Shown in pieces: positions 44,987 through 57,179 of a DNA stretch of 64,000 nucleotides (the first letter of the stretch is position 1; each line of letters opens with the position of its first letter). The notes beneath the pieces were generated by a model that had not been told where the DNA came from, searched no databases, and saw only the letters and a list, made by a program, of their open reading frames with translations. The DNA is from Tremella fuciformis (taxonomy: Eukaryota; Basidiomycota; Tremellomycetes; Tremellales; Tremellaceae). The stretch spans positions 1,428,501-1,492,500 of the forward strand of contig CP136495.1 of NCBI GenBank assembly GCA_032768795.1, in the 5' to 3' direction. A program made the position numbers and the translations under genes.

Positions 44987-45883
44987 TCATACCAGTACTG
45001 CCTCCCTAAAACCAGCAGGCTCTTCCCCCGTCGCACCGTACGCCTCGCTCACATCGACCAGCGGGCCATCCGGCCTCACTCCCAGACCTTTCCTCGCCTT
45101 ACCCACGACTTTCTCCCCCTGTCCAAAACCGCCCTTCTCTCTCGGCGCCATACCCAGCACGCCCCTCAAGCCAAAAACGTCCTCGTGCCGAGCCCGCTCG
45201 CCCGCTTGCCCTCCCGCAGCAAGCGCCGAGACAGTGGCCGACCTTGGTCGATGTGGGGAGACGAGCGCCATGTCCCCCAGCGTGGAGATACTATCTGCCG
45301 GTCTATGTGCTCGTACACCCGTCTTGGACCTCGTGCGGCCGGCCGGCGAGTCGAGAGTGGCGGACGGGACAGGCCGGTTCTCCTTTTCTCCTTCTTCGGC
45401 CTTGCGCGCACTGCGCACTCGCTTGGCGCTCCCTTCGCCTCGGCCGCGGGCGCAGTCGCGGTCGCGCAGCTGCTTGCCAGAGGTAGGGGTGGACGGCACG
45501 GCGGGTGTAGTAGGTGAGAGGAGGCCATGGGGCCGCTTCGAAGTAGAGGTGCTCTTCGTCGGTGCGGGAGCAGTGGAGAGTGCGGAGGGGCGAGTAGCTT
45601 TAGTGGACCTCGACCTGGCCCTGTCGGCCAGTGTCACCTGTAGGACTTTGTCGGTCTTGCCTTCGGCAGATTTGGCTGACGGGAACCCCTTCTTCCCGAC
45701 TGGGGCAGAAGGCTGCAGTGCCGCCAAGGCCCGTCGAGGCGCCGCTCGCACAGCCGGCTCGGCTGGGCATTTCGTCGGCGAGCTGTTGCGCGTCGATACT
45801 CTCGTCGACTTGGAGCGAGTGGGGAGGGAGGGCGAGTCGGCGTAAATGGCGAAGATGGCTCCTTTGGCTTTGGCAACGGGCAT
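44987..45883 (-). CDS. Basic disordered protein with KEN box
   Basis: About 298 residues from ATG 45883 (MPVAKAKGAIFAIYADSP). Almost wholly disordered: rich in Ser, Thr, Pro, Ala, Arg and Lys. Visible short motifs: RRALAALQPS (RxxL, a possible destruction box), EEGEKENRPVP (a textbook KEN box), several SP/TP sites (LLSPTTPAVP, LVSPHRP) and basic patches (SAKRVRSARK) fit for nuclear import. These motifs are those of proteins degraded by the anaphase-promoting complex and phosphorylated by CDK, for example securin, but no globular domain confirms identity. The frame at the C-terminus (REAVLV*) has a gtatga at its end, so another exon is possible. Confidence 0.55.
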   Translation of the reverse strand: MPVAKAKGAIFAIYADSPSLPTRSKSTRVSTRNSSPTKCPAEPAVRAAPRRALAALQPSAPVGKKGFPSAKSAEGKTDKVLQVTLADRARSRSTKATRPSALSTAPAPTKSTSTSKRPHGLLSPTTPAVPSTPTSGKQLRDRDCARGRGEGSAKRVRSARKAEEGEKENRPVPSATLDSPAGRTRSKTGVRAHRPADSISTLGDMALVSPHRPRSATVSALAAGGQAGERARHEDVFGLRGVLGMAPREKGGFGQGEKVVGKARKGLGVRPDGPLVDVSEAYGATGEEPAGFREAVLV

Positions 45884-46250
45884 CGTGTGACGACTATCTA
45901 TCTTTTGCTTTTTGTGGATGAGCGTTGAGGGAGCAAGGAGGGATGGGCCGGCGATGGAGAACAATAAGCTGAACGATGTGTTGATGATGATGGATGGGGT
46001 GTTGTTTACTCTGCTCTGACCTGCCTTGACCTCGGCGTTGATACAGATGTTCTACTGTATGTATGCGTGACTGATGTTACTGATGCAAAGGCAATGAATG
46101 GCAGTGATGGGTGATGGCAAAGAAGTCACGCGCGTCACATCAACAACGGAACCAAATCTCTCACTCAATGTGGCACCTAGCAAAGGGAAGCAAAGCATTA
46201 TGATCATCCCTATCGTATCGTCACCTATCGTGTATGCGTATACGTCCCTA
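45884..46250. promoter_or_regulatory. Spacer between two minus-strand genes
   Basis: 367 bases. Upstream region of the basic KEN-box gene and 3' end of the Num1-like gene. Contains repeated gtatgcgt/tgatgat words but no nameable motif. Confidence 0.4.
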
Positions 46251-49200
46251 CTACGTCGCCTTCCTCGGTGTGGGCGTCTCGGCGCGCACGTCCCGGTGCC
46301 CCAGCGCACTCTTGCTCCTCATCGTACCCGACCACCCACTCTTGACGCTCATGCCGTCCGCCACACCGGCATACTTCGAGGCGGGCGTACGACTGGAAGC
46401 ATTGCTCTGCCTGCGTGAGCGCATCGACCACGCCTTGAGGCTCGGGGTCCCAGCGCGCGATGTGGGCGTTTTGGGGTCCGACGGGCGAGACTTGTGATGG
46501 TGGTGGTGGTGATGCGCGCCCACGGTGTGCCGGCCATCGCAGCACGCTAGTCGTCAGCCTTGCCCTCACCCTTACCCACTGACCGTTACTCACCCCTGAC
46601 ATTATCCAGCCCTTCGAACGACTCGTCCGGGTCCATGCCCTCGTCGTGGTCCACGACGTCAAAGTCACCGATCCCAAGGCCGACCTCGTCTACGTCCAGC
46701 ACCGGTGCGCCCTTGTAGGCACCCTTGTACCGATGCCCACCGCGTACGGGAGTGGGCACCTCGTGTCGCCTTATGTACTCGAAGGCGGCTGTGCCCTGGC
46801 GCTTCCCTGCGGTGCCAAGCACAGACGGCGCCTTGCTGCGCACGCTCATACTGGTCTGTGGGCGCTGTGCTCGAGGTGTCGTGTTGTACGACGAGTCCTG
46901 GTTGAACGAGTTGAGCGAGCGGACGCTGAGAGGAGATTTGGGCCCAACAAGTCGGCCCTGCTCGTCCGGCACGCTCGACACGGGGGCCAGGTTGATGCGA
47001 GACGACGTGGCTGAGCGCAGAGTGGCATTGGCAGCGCCGGCGGCGTTGCCAGGCTGTTGCAGCAAGAATTCGAGCGCCGCCATCCAGATCTCATGCCGCT
47101 CACGCGTGGGAGCAGTGAATTGGATCTCCCTACCGGGGGTGGCGACGATGATAGACTGGTTGTGCAACCCGGCAGGAGTCGGGTTGAGATCGTCGATGAC
47201 CCTGACGCTTGAGATGAACACTACGTGTCAGCTTGCAAGAAACACCGCACTGCTGACGTACCACTCTTCGCGCTCGACTCGGACGCACGACTGCTTCCCG
47301 GGTCCTCGGCGCTCCAGTACAATGTTTTGGTGTACGGATGCACCCAGAAGAATCTCCGATGGCGGTTCCCACTCTGGCCTTTGCCGAGAGCGCGTCGAGT
47401 ATACTTCCAGAGATACTCGCCGATCATCGTCTGAGTAATGGCATGGATGACAGTAGGGTCGGTACTGCCGACCCCCGCCGCCGCAGGCCTAGTCTGAGAG
47501 TGCTGACCAGTTTGGATAACCGAGTCAATACTTGACATGCTGGCATTTGGGTGGAAAGAAGAGATGCTGCTTCCTCCAGAGACGTAGCCGTTGGTGTGCG
47601 TGTAGCGCTTCTTCTTGACTGTAGTCGAAGGACCTGGTGTAGACCCTGCAAACTCCTTGGAGGGCGTCTTGAAGCTCTGAGCGGATTGACGCCGAGTGGC
47701 CGAAGGCGGGGGCATGGCAGCAGCAGCGGACGCGGCTCGCATGGCTGCAACGGACGATGTGGGGGCGGCGCGAGATTTGCCCTTGACGGTGGACGAGGCT
47801 CGGATGACAAAATCGTCTGGCGGCGGAGATTGCGGTCGCGGCGGAGCACCAGTAGACATACGCTTGATGTCGGCCTTGGGAGGCGGACCTGAGGGCGGCG
47901 GAGGGAGATTCATGGTTGGCGGGCGAGTCTTGTCGGGATTTGGCGAGGCCGGGGACGTGGGAGTCGACACTGGTAGGCCATCGACCTCAAGAGTCGAGGT
48001 GATGTCGCGCGAGGGCGGTAGGCCAGAGATGTCATCTTGTGCGGCAGATCCCCTTCTGCCCGCCCGGCTTCCCGTTGGCGTCGGGGGCGCCTTGAGGAAG
48101 TCGTAGTTGGCACCCGGGGTGATTCGGAAGAGAGATGTCTTGGTTGAAGCAGCGGGCGATGATGGAGGTATGAGCGATGTTGGAGTGTCAGACACGTCGC
48201 GGGATGCGGGCACCTCGACGATCTTCTCAACGATCTTTTCGACGATCCGCTCGACGGGGACCTCGACGATTTTCTTCACGACACGATCGACGGGTACTTC
48301 GACGGTTTTTTCCACGATGCGTTCGACGGTGACTTCGACAGGAACCTCGACGCGTTGCTTGATGATTCGTTCGACTGGCACCTCGATGATCTTCTCCACC
48401 ACGCGGTCAACGGGAACCTCGACCATCTTCTCCACGATCCTCTCCACTGGCACCTCGACCATTTTTTCCACAGTCACGGGCACCTCGACCACCTTTTCCA
48501 CGATCACCTCAACCGGCACCTCGACCTGTTTGTCCACAATCCTCTCGACCTCCTTGACGACCTCGACCGGTACCTCCACGATCTTCTCCACCTCGACCTG
48601 CCTCTCGACGATCTTTTCGACTTCTCGGACGACCTCGACTGGCACCTCGACAATCTTCTCCACAACGACCTCCTTCTCCACCACTCGCTCGACCTCGACC
48701 GGTATCTCTTTGATCACTTCCACGATCTTCTCTACCTCGACGACCTTCGGCACCTCCTTGACAACCTCCACGATTTTCTCCACTTCCACCACCTTCTCGA
48801 CGTCCCGGTCGACGGGGACTCTGACCTCCACGATCTTCTCGACTTCGACGATCTTGGGGACCTCCTTGATCACTTTGACAATCTTTTCGACCTCGATGAT
48901 CTTTTCTTCAATCTTGGTGACGGGGACCTCCACAATCTTCTCGACCTCAACGATCTTTTCGACCTCGACGATCTTCTCGACCTCGACGATTCTCTCGACT
49001 GTGACCGGTTTCTCGACTTCGACAATCTTCTCGACCTCGATGATCTTGTCGACGGGGACATTGACGATCTTTTCCACTTCGACAGGTACTTCGACGATCT
49101 TTTCGACGATGCGGTCGACTGGGACTTCGACTCGTTTCTCGACTTCGACGATTTTCTCCACAATCTTCTCGACTGGGACTTCGACAACCCGGTCGACGGG

Positions 49201-51870
49201 TTTTTCGACGATTTTCTCGACAATCTTTTCGATTTCGACAATGCGCTCGACCGGGACTTCGATGGTCTTCTCGACGATGCGGTCCACCGGTACCTCGACG
49301 CGCTTCTCGATCTCCACGATGCGCTCGACGGGCACTTCCACAATGCGATCGACTGGTACCTCGACAAGCTTCTCCACCTCGATGATCTTCTCGACAACAC
49401 GGTCCACGGGCACCTCGACAATCTTCTCGATCTCGACCACGCGTTCGACGATTCTGTCTCTGCTGGGCCGAGCAAAGACGCTCCTGCCGATCGTGTTGTT
49501 GCCGCCACCGATAGCCAATGCTGCCAAGCCAGTTGCTGTAAGTCGGCGGGTGCGATCCGCATCATCGTCTTCGCTCTCTTCGCCAGCGCTAGAATCGCCA
49601 GCCTGCGAAGTCTGCCATTCATTGCCGGTCACGTAAGCTTCGTTATCGGTTGGCAGCTCCGAGAAGGACTGGTTGGGTGTCAAGGTGCCGACAGTCTCGC
49701 GGGCATCCTCAAAGTCGCCGTCGGTGTCGGTCGTGCTCTCTCCTCCAAGCGAGAAGGACCGGGTGAACATTTGCGACAAGCCAGAAGGTTTGGGCAAAGG
49801 CACGCTCTTCTTGGTGGGCGTGACTTCTCCAGCGCTGCCAGATGGAGATGACTCGACATTGAGGGACATGTGGTCGAAGGAAGCGCGTTTGGGCGTTTCA
49901 AGTTCCTCTGGAACCGCAGCCGGGACAACCGTAGATAGTAGTAGCGGCGCAGGCGGAGGAGCGGGAGACTTCTCAGGAGACCAGTTGTCTGCCATGGAAC
50001 CGATATCTGCCTGGTTCGCAGCGTCCGCCAATGATTGTTCGCCCAGCTCGTCTGCCAGGGCAGAAGTTGGTCCCAAGAAGTTTGGTGCTGTCATCGAGTC
50101 CAGAGACTGTTTTGATGCGCCAGACAGGCTGCGGTCTGAGTCCATGGAGTTGTCCAGACTGCTGAGGCTGTGCTGCGCCGAAGGCGATGGCGTGTTGGCA
50201 GAGTATGGCGATTTGCCGCGGGCTCGCAACAGGTCGGGCGTACCAGAAGAAGCTGAAGAGAAGCTCTTGTCCCCAGGAGTACCGAAGGGAGAGGATGTGC
50301 GACCGAAACCAAGCTTCCGGCTGATGCTTGCCGCGAAACCTCTGCCTCGACCACGTCGACCACGAGTAGATCCTCGTCCGCGAGATGCAGTGATTGTGCC
50401 AAGGTCGTCCTCCCAGTCGGCCTGCGGGGTGCGGGCACCACCAAATTCGTCAATATCGGGACTGCCGGAGCGGTCTTCAGTCGATTTCGCTTTGGCGACC
50501 TCGGATTTGAGCCCAGCAATTTCCTCGTGCGCTTTCTCAAGGTTGACACGGAGCTCGTCGATCTCGTTGACGTACATCTCACCTAGGGGCGAGCGGTGCT
50601 GCAACGCTGCCTTGGAAGGGGTCGGATCAGGCGTGTCGAAGTCAGAGTGATATAGTTGTGAGGGCGAGTGGGCGACACCATCAATGCCAAATCCAGGACC
50701 CCGCTTCATAGGGCTGTCGTTATCGCCCATAGCGAAGACATCTTCTTCTTCAGCGTCGGCTTCAGGTCCATTCGGTCGCAGCATCCCCGGGCTCGCTCCT
50801 CTTGACAGTCGACTTCGCATGTCGCTTACGCGCCTCTGGCGTTCGACATTCAGCTCGGTAAGAAGATCGCTCTTGTCTCTTTGCAGGCCAGCATACTTTT
50901 GTCGAGCTTGCGCCATTTCGGTCTCATGACGAGTCTTCAGATCGGCAAGCATTGCAGCATTCTTTTCCGCCTCGGTTTTCTGAGATTCGGCGTTCTCGCG
51001 GGCATTGACGAGGAACTTGCTGAGGCGAGTCTGCTCGACGTTCGCCTTTGCAAGCTGCTCGTTGACCTCGATGTTGGAGCTTCGAAGCTCTTGAATTGCG
51101 ACCTCAAGGTTCCAATTCTCCTCCTTGTAGCGTTCTACCTATCAGTACCCCGATGTGGTCAGGTAGATGGAACTCGCCTACACTGCCTTCGGCAGTCTTC
51201 ACTGCAGTGTGGAGGGCAACGCGCTCTGCCTCCCAACCGTCCCGTTCCTCGCCAAACTTCTCGATGACACGGTCGCGCTCACTCAGCAGTGCCTGAAGAC
51301 GCCTGACTTCGACCAGAAGGTTTTGACCGATCTCGGTGGCAAACTCCATATCGAGGGCGCGATGTTGTGCGTTCCGCTGTCGTCTCGAGAGGGAAGCGCC
51401 TAGAGTTGCTGACTCGGCTGGTGGGGGCACAGACGGTACAGGCTCGTTGTCCCCGCCCTAAAAGTCAGTCTAGGCGCGGCCGACCCGGATGTATGGCATA
51501 CCTTGACGCCCATATTCCTCATCATGCCTTCGTTCTGATCCTCCCAGAGTCTCATAGCCGAGTCCAGATCCTCCAATTTCTTCCTCGTCTCTTCCCCGAT
51601 CCCATCTTCATCATCCCCATCTCCTTCCTCGAAGCCTCTGATGCGCTCCTCCAGCTCCTGCTGCTGTTTCAGGATTTCCTGTCCCATCGTCCCCAACATC
51701 TGAAGCTGGGACGACTTCTGCTCGAGGAGCGTCTGCAGGTGCTGACGGAGAGCATAGCCGGTGATGTCTGCGTTGCCGTTGGTCGGGCGGGTGGGAGGAG
51801 CGGGGACGGGGTTCTTGAGGTTGTGCCGCGATCGTTGTCTGGGCAGTGTGCCCGACATGGAGGCCTGCAT
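46251..51870 (-). CDS. Num1/ApsA-like cortical anchor with VEKIVEVPV repeat
   Basis: Cell-cortex protein that anchors dynein and mitochondria in fungi. Multi-exon, about 1,750 residues. N-terminus MSGTLPRQRSRHNLK, then a coiled coil (YALRQHLQTLLEQKSSQLQM, LEDLDSAMRLWEDQNEGMM) like the membrane-binding CC domain of Num1/ApsA. More coiled coil follows (RDRVIEKFGEERDGWEAERV; TRHETEMAQARQKYAGLQ). Then disordered Ser-rich sequence, a repeat region of about 420 residues (about 48205-49465), a Pro/Ser linker, and a C-terminal PH domain: TMIGEYLWKYTRRA, RRFFWVHPYTKTLYWS and HEIWMAALEFLLQQ. After a last intron the tail carries a run of seven His. The PH domain with YLWKYTRR..RRFFWVHPYT is diagnostic of Num1/ApsA/Mcp5. 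Start could be 51870 or 51858. Confidence 0.88.
48205..49465 (-). repeat. Protein-level repeat, VEKIVEVPV type
   Basis: About 420 residues built from a short unit, [IV]-E-[KR]-[IV]-V-E-V-P-V, alternating with [IV]-E-V-E-K-[IV]-V-E-V and D-R-[IV]-V-E. At DNA level the unit is only partly conserved (ctcgacgatcttctcgac and variants on the plus strand), so the repeat is kept by selection on the protein rather than being a recent satellite. The strict Val/Glu/Lys periodicity predicts extended beta or coiled structure. Confidence 0.9.
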
Positions 51871-52494
51871 GACGGCGTGTGATGCTGATCTGAGGTGAGG
51901 TGAGGCAGAGCATGCGAGGGCGAGGAGACCCACTTGTGCTACAGATGCATGAGAGTGAGTTGTCAAAGGTCTGTGGCGTTGCTATGCCCGTTGATCAGCT
52001 TTCCATGCCATCCATCATGCCCGAAGCACGAGCTCGGACCCATGTGTAAGAAGAAGGGGTGGCGGTGTTTATTTGGGACTCACAGGTACACTAGCTTTGT
52101 TCAGTCGTGATGGGGGAGCTTTGATGACCCCGGAATAGTCCGTACAGACCTACAATGGTCGTAGTCGACGTTGTCCACCTAAACGTCGACTTTCAGAAGA
52201 TAAAACAGACGAGTGATGCATGGTTTTGACTTGTTGACTTCGACGCGAGCTCAGGTCCCGACTTTACGGCATGACCATCCCAATCTAAAGAGGGGGGTAT
52301 ACCTACTTTTACAAACCACGTGGCTGCTCGGAGTGCCAAGACTTGTTCCCGTTTCACTGCCCCTGAAGCAGTGTCCACCCCACATCACACTGCCTCTTCG
52401 TCATTGCTCAACGCGGCATTGCTGTTCCGCTCCATCTCTTATATAACAGAGCACTCCAGAGTCGTTCACGCGACACTCGGTGGCAACAGTCACA
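51871..52494. promoter_or_regulatory. Divergent promoter Num1-like / HET-C
   Basis: 624 bases between two divergent starts. A TATA-like tctcttatataacag lies at 52434-52448, about 50 bases before the HET-C ATG and well placed for its core promoter. Confidence 0.55.
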
Positions 52495-55415
52495 ATGTCG
52501 CGTCTCGTCTGGACTCTACTTGCCGTCGCGCTCGTCGCGCTCGCGTTGGCACCCACCGTACACGCCTTTGGTGCAGGTGAGAGCTTCTCGGATCACACGC
52601 GATCGATCCGTTTGTTGATGAGCAGGCAATATCCCATCTTACTCATATCTTGAGGACAAGGCCTACAGGCATGGTGATATCGAGGACATCATCGCAAAGT
52701 TGTCTGTGGTTCATGCACGTCCCAGCGAGTGAAGCTAATGAGCAGGTTCAAAGCGGCGGGAGGTGGCTTCCTTTCGAGGGGGACCAAATTCTCCGGCTTG
52801 GATGTCAAGCGGGTGCGCTAGCCGTCGAATACTGTGGTGTCCAGAGCTCACGTACAGGTCTACTTTGGCAACTGGCTTCGGTGGGTCGCGCTCACCACCT
52901 GCTTCGGAATCAGACTAATGACAGGGACTACTCGCAAGCCGTGGATGTCGGTGCGCTCAAGAAGGCCAATCTGCAGACCATCATCAACGTGTGCATGGTG
53001 CTCGGCTTTCTAGCTCACGGCTACGTGACCGGAGAATTCGAGGTCACCAAAGAACGACTTGGTTGCTATCTCCCTACCGAGCACATCGACAACCCGAAAG
53101 GCTATGCCGATGGGGAGGATGCCAGGCAGTATGACCCCCGCTTGCGGGGCCCTGTCGACCCTCAAGAGCTGCAGATTGACCCTATGACTGGCATGAAGAA
53201 CTATATTGCGAACGGTCAGTGGCGTCCTTGCTCCCTTATCCGCAGCTCACATTGATCAGAAAACCAAGGATGGGATACATCGAAGAGTCTCGTCAGGAGG
53301 ACACTGCAGCAGTGCATCCATCAAGGGCGACTCTTCAGGTCGAACGGGAGAAAAGAGGATCAATATGAGGCTTTCCGACTCTTGGGACAGGCCCTTCACA
53401 CCTTGTTCGTCCTACCTGATTCACGAACCGTGGTGCTGATGGACAGGGAGGATTTTTCTGCTCATTCCAACTTTTGCGAGCTTGGTCCGTCTTTCCTTCC
53501 AAATCCTCCCTCTGCTGACCCTCAGCACTCATCTCCTACGGAAACGATCAAGTTTTCCCGCATGTTGGTCGTAATGTCAAGGTCCGCAGTCCTCGCGGGA
53601 AGGATGTATACCCCTTGGTCACCGGAACCTTTGGTGGAGCAGACTTCATCCATTCACTGATGGGGGAAGCTACCGACCACCTCAGCGAGGTCAGCTCTCT
53701 TGCCCTTCTCATGCGACTTGCTGACAATCAGGCCTCTGTCTCCGACCTGTCACAGAAGATGGCCAACGCTCGCTCCATCTCGGATGGCCAGGCGAACTCA
53801 GGCGAGACCCTGCGACAGCTCTTCTTCAATCTTCCGGGCAGCGACGCGAGCGAGCTCTCAAGGGAGATGGACAACGTGCAGAATATGCGAGCGGGCCAAC
53901 CTGGCGGTGTCGACCCTAGCACAATGAGCCCGCAGGAGCTGCACAGTATCTTGTGGCAGGTCCTTGCATTCCGCGACTCGGTGATGAAGAAGATCGAGGT
54001 GAGTTTCATCGCAAGCATATGCTTTCAGCTCATCTCCAGAACACAATCGATCGCATCCCCGGCCTGAGCGCCTTGACGGAGAAGATCTCAAACAGTCTCT
54101 CGGTCTTCGTCATCACCACCATTGAGCCGTTTGTCAAGCCGCTGCTTGGCACAGCTACCCAGGCCCTTGGAGAATCCTCGCAGGCGGTCATTGACTCGCA
54201 CGACCAGTATGAGGTCTGGAATGACTGGAATGCTTCCGACCCAACTCATTCCTTCTTATCAAAGGCAAGTCTTATCTGGATAAAGAGCGCCTTGCTGAAT
54301 TCCAGGACCACTTCGCTCTCCTACTCAACTGTCCTGCCGGCGAGATCGCCCAGCTCATTGTGGAGTACACTGTTCCCCTGGTTGTCAAGGCGTGGGACGA
54401 CACTTCCATGCACACCGATCAGGTCACCGAGCCAGTTCTAGAATGCTTGTTCCATCCCGACTTTCATGATGGGCGATGTAAGCATGGCAACTATCTTCCA
54501 GCTATGCTGACGTGACAGCTCAGATCCAGCGGATGATGCTCGAGAAGATGAAGCATTGGTTTGACTCTCATGGACACCAAAGAGGCGAAATCTTGCAACG
54601 TCTCACCGCCGAGAGTGTCAAGTCTGGCAGGAACAAGAGGATCGGGGACAATTCTACGTCTACTGGTCATGTACACAACACTATGCTGCCTGATGGCGGT
54701 CTGCAGAGCGTGCTTGCTCAACACAACGTCCACGTCGTCTGTCGTCTGTATCCTTTAAAAGCTGAGCTGACACGAAGCCTGGAGCAGGTGTTCTGAATGC
54801 AGGTCAAGATCTGCTTGGGGGAAAGATGGTACGTCGCGCCCCACGGTGGCTGCCCCAGCTAATGACCAGCCATGGCAGCAAGGCTTTGGCAGCGGTGGAG
54901 CCCATGCTTGGCGCGAGATTGATCCGAATGCGCCTGATACCGGCGCGCCACCTCAGCAATACGTCCAGACACCGTATGAGCAGCAGCAGACGTATTCGCC
55001 CTCCCCTAGTGCGCCCGCTCATTCGCCTCATCATCACTCCCACCATTCCCACTCTCATTCCCGATCTCATTCCCATTCCAATTCCCATTCTCATCCCCAC
55101 CATTCCCATCAGCACCAGCATCATCATCAACATCACTCACCCCAAACAGGTTACGACCAACAATACCCGGGCAACGCCCCATATGCGCCTGAAGGCGGCT
55201 ACCAGTCCCCACCTCCGCAGCGATATCCCGGCTACGAGCAAAGCGGGTATGGTGCCCCGCCGCAGCAATACGATCAGTACGGCCCTCCACCTGGCCAGTA
55301 TGCCCCGCCGCCCGGCCAGTATGGGGCGCCTTACCCGCAAGAAGGGCAATGGGGCCAGCAGCCTCCGCCCCAGCAAGGATATCCAGGATACGGCGCGCCG
55401 CCTGGATGGCAGTAG
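52495..55415 (+). CDS. HET-C heterokaryon-incompatibility protein homologue
   Basis: Multi-exon. A signal peptide (MSRLVWTLLAVALVALALAP, then FGAG) matches the FGAGNIPS mature start of HET-C. Spliced exons give SYSYLEDKAYRHGDIEDIIA, VYFGNWLR/DYSQAVDVGALKK, GEFEVTKERLGCYLPTEHID, EDARQYDPRLRGPVD, LEDFSAHSNFCEL, VYPLVTGTFGGADFIHS, KIPGLSALTEKISNSLSVFV and SDPTHSFLSK/DHF, all hallmarks of the family. The C-terminal region is rich in His, Ser and Pro (HHHSHHSHSHSRSHSHS, then PPPGQYAPPPGQY repeats), as Gly/His-rich tails are in the Neurospora and Podospora proteins. In Neurospora, het-c alleles trigger vegetative incompatibility together with the linked pin-c. Here the next genes downstream are family C. 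Whether this copy acts in recognition is unknown. Confidence 0.92.
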
Positions 55416-56289
55416 GACGAGGTAAATCTTGTCAGTAGCTAGTCTTTGTCAGATAGTCGATGAGTTTTATGTCTTAACACTGGACCAAGATGGCTCAACT
55501 CAACCTTGGGATGTCGTCTGATGCCCCATCCTCACAAGCTTAGCTCACGACAAGCTCGATAATCCACGAGTCAAAGAAGTCGAGGATAGGGAGTCAGTCT
55601 CGCTACCCGTCATGTCGGGCACGCCTACGACCGCCTTTTCAGCCCCGCACGCTGGTCGTGCGCGTGAGCACAGGGCGACGCTCGAGTGCCTTCGACAAGC
55701 GTTGAGTAGTCTCAACGACTCTAGAGCTTGAGAGTCGTCGCTGGCGTTTAAAAGAGAAAGCCGAGATGGCGCAGAGGAGGAGGCTGGGTAAATGATATAT
55801 ACCGGCCTCACGCCCATAGCCGTCCTTAGCACGAAGATACCCGAGTCTCATGACTGGAGCTTTAAGTCACAGCCGTGTTGTCGTCGCACCAGAGGCTGGA
55901 GGGATCACCCTTTTGTGAACGGAGAATCACATAGTGAGATTTCGATGATAGTTTTTTCAGTCGACAACTGGCCTGGCCCTGTGATTGAGCATGCGCTTGC
56001 CCGATGCGTTCAAGCTGTTTCCTTGTGAGCCACTCGAGCGTCTGTTCACCAATGCAGGCTCATCATGCGCAGGGGCACGCGATCCGGTATCGTGAGCCGA
56101 AGCGCCGAGCTTTTGCTGATTCTCTGTGCTTGGTGGGATGAGCTCATCGTGACAAAATGGAAGGGCCGCAGGCGACGATTTGCGACACTTGTACAAGTGT
56201 GAGTACATCCACATTCCTGTCCCTGGACTATACAGTAAGACGAGATGCTCATAACGAATCTTGATCCTAGTACGAGTTGGAAGAGCCTA
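55416..56289. other. Convergent gap between HET-C and family C array
   Basis: About 870 bases. Short frames on both strands overlap and lack resemblance to anything. A minus-strand frame at 55545-55851 is open but has no start context or splice chain. Nothing supportable. Confidence 0.45.
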
Positions 56290-57179
56290 TCAAGCCGGAC
56301 TCAGGTATTTCACCCAGCCCTGACTGTCAACAACATGATTTCGCAGGCAGACGGACAACGTACATTGTTTGGGGGCTCGCCATCGTACTTGTGCCGCCTT
56401 GTGACGTCCAGAAGGCCTTTCCACACCTCTGGCGTCATATGGTCGGCGCCGAACTCGGTGCAGGTGGTATGGCACTCCCCATGCCGGTGCCGCAAGCAGG
56501 TAACCACGTCTCTGCTGCTCTCGGAAGCGTGGTCGAGGTAACAAGGGGAGATCTTGGTACGACGAAAGACCGATAGGCGTTGGGAACCCGTAGAGCCCAC
56601 AGAGCTCGGCAGGGCGAGGAGCCTGATGGGCGTAGGATGCACCACAACGAAAGCGAACATGTTGTACCTCGGCAGGCCCCTCCAGTTGGGTTTTTGAACC
56701 TGGACGACGCCAACGGCGCCCTCTCGCGTCTCGTGCATGGTCACGGTGAGCAGCCGCTCCACCGGAAATCCCTCCAGCTCGGTCGGTGGTAGTTCCTCGA
56801 TGCGAGAGGGTCCCATGGCTCCAATGTAAGCGGGCTCGGGCTGCACGCCTTTGTACCTCTTCGAGACGCCGACGGAATCCAGTCGCAGCTCGAACGCTGT
56901 GGTCGAAGTATCCTTCGGGAGATTCTGCAGCACCTCGATCACTAGAAGCGTTGCTGGCTTGGTGTGGTACGTTCCTTGCTTCATGAACCGGATATCGATC
57001 TGTATCCCCAGCGAGTCGAGATTTGATGCTGGCTGTAGGGCAAGCGTAACCGGACATTCGAGATTGTCGTTGAGCGGGCGAAGGAACCGGACAAACGGCC
57101 ATCGACGCTGCAGAGTATGCGCACCCTCCATTCCTGGCGTCTCATCGGGAGCTACGGCCCTTGGCGCTTTTGCGGGCAT
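56290..57179 (-). CDS. Family C protein C1 (minus type)
   Basis: Two exons with a 44-nt intron give 281 residues from ATG 57179 (MPAKAPRAV), chosen because C3 starts in the same way; an upstream ATG at 57302 adds 41 unmatched residues. I do not recognise the family. Order: GAHTLQRRWPFVRFLRPLND, a beta-rich IQIDIRFMKQGTYHTKPATL, FELRLDSVGVSKRY, GAMGPSRIEELPP, LPRYNMFAFVVVHPTPIRL, FRRTKISP, then the signature TCLRHRHGECHTTC with EFGADHMTPEVWKGLL, and a last exon GWVKYLSPA. The Cys/His spacing C-x7-C-x3-C-x6-H could bind a metal. No signal peptide or membrane span. Transcribed away from C2. Confidence 0.7.

Noticed and set aside
48205..49465. Possible CRISPR or satellite array
   Set aside because: Units are short, imperfect and without spacers. 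They are in frame inside a large conserved gene in a eukaryote.
48107..49636. 509-codon plus-strand frame (Ser/Thr repeats such as STGTSTIFST) opposite the Num1-like gene
   Set aside because: It is the mirror of the VEKIVEVPV repeat. Composition is wholly dictated by the sense-strand repeat, and it has no start context or domain.
48355..49851. 498-codon plus-strand frame rich in Asp, Leu and His in the same region
   Set aside because: Third-frame shadow of the same repeat. A real gene would not share its limits with the repeat of its antisense neighbour.
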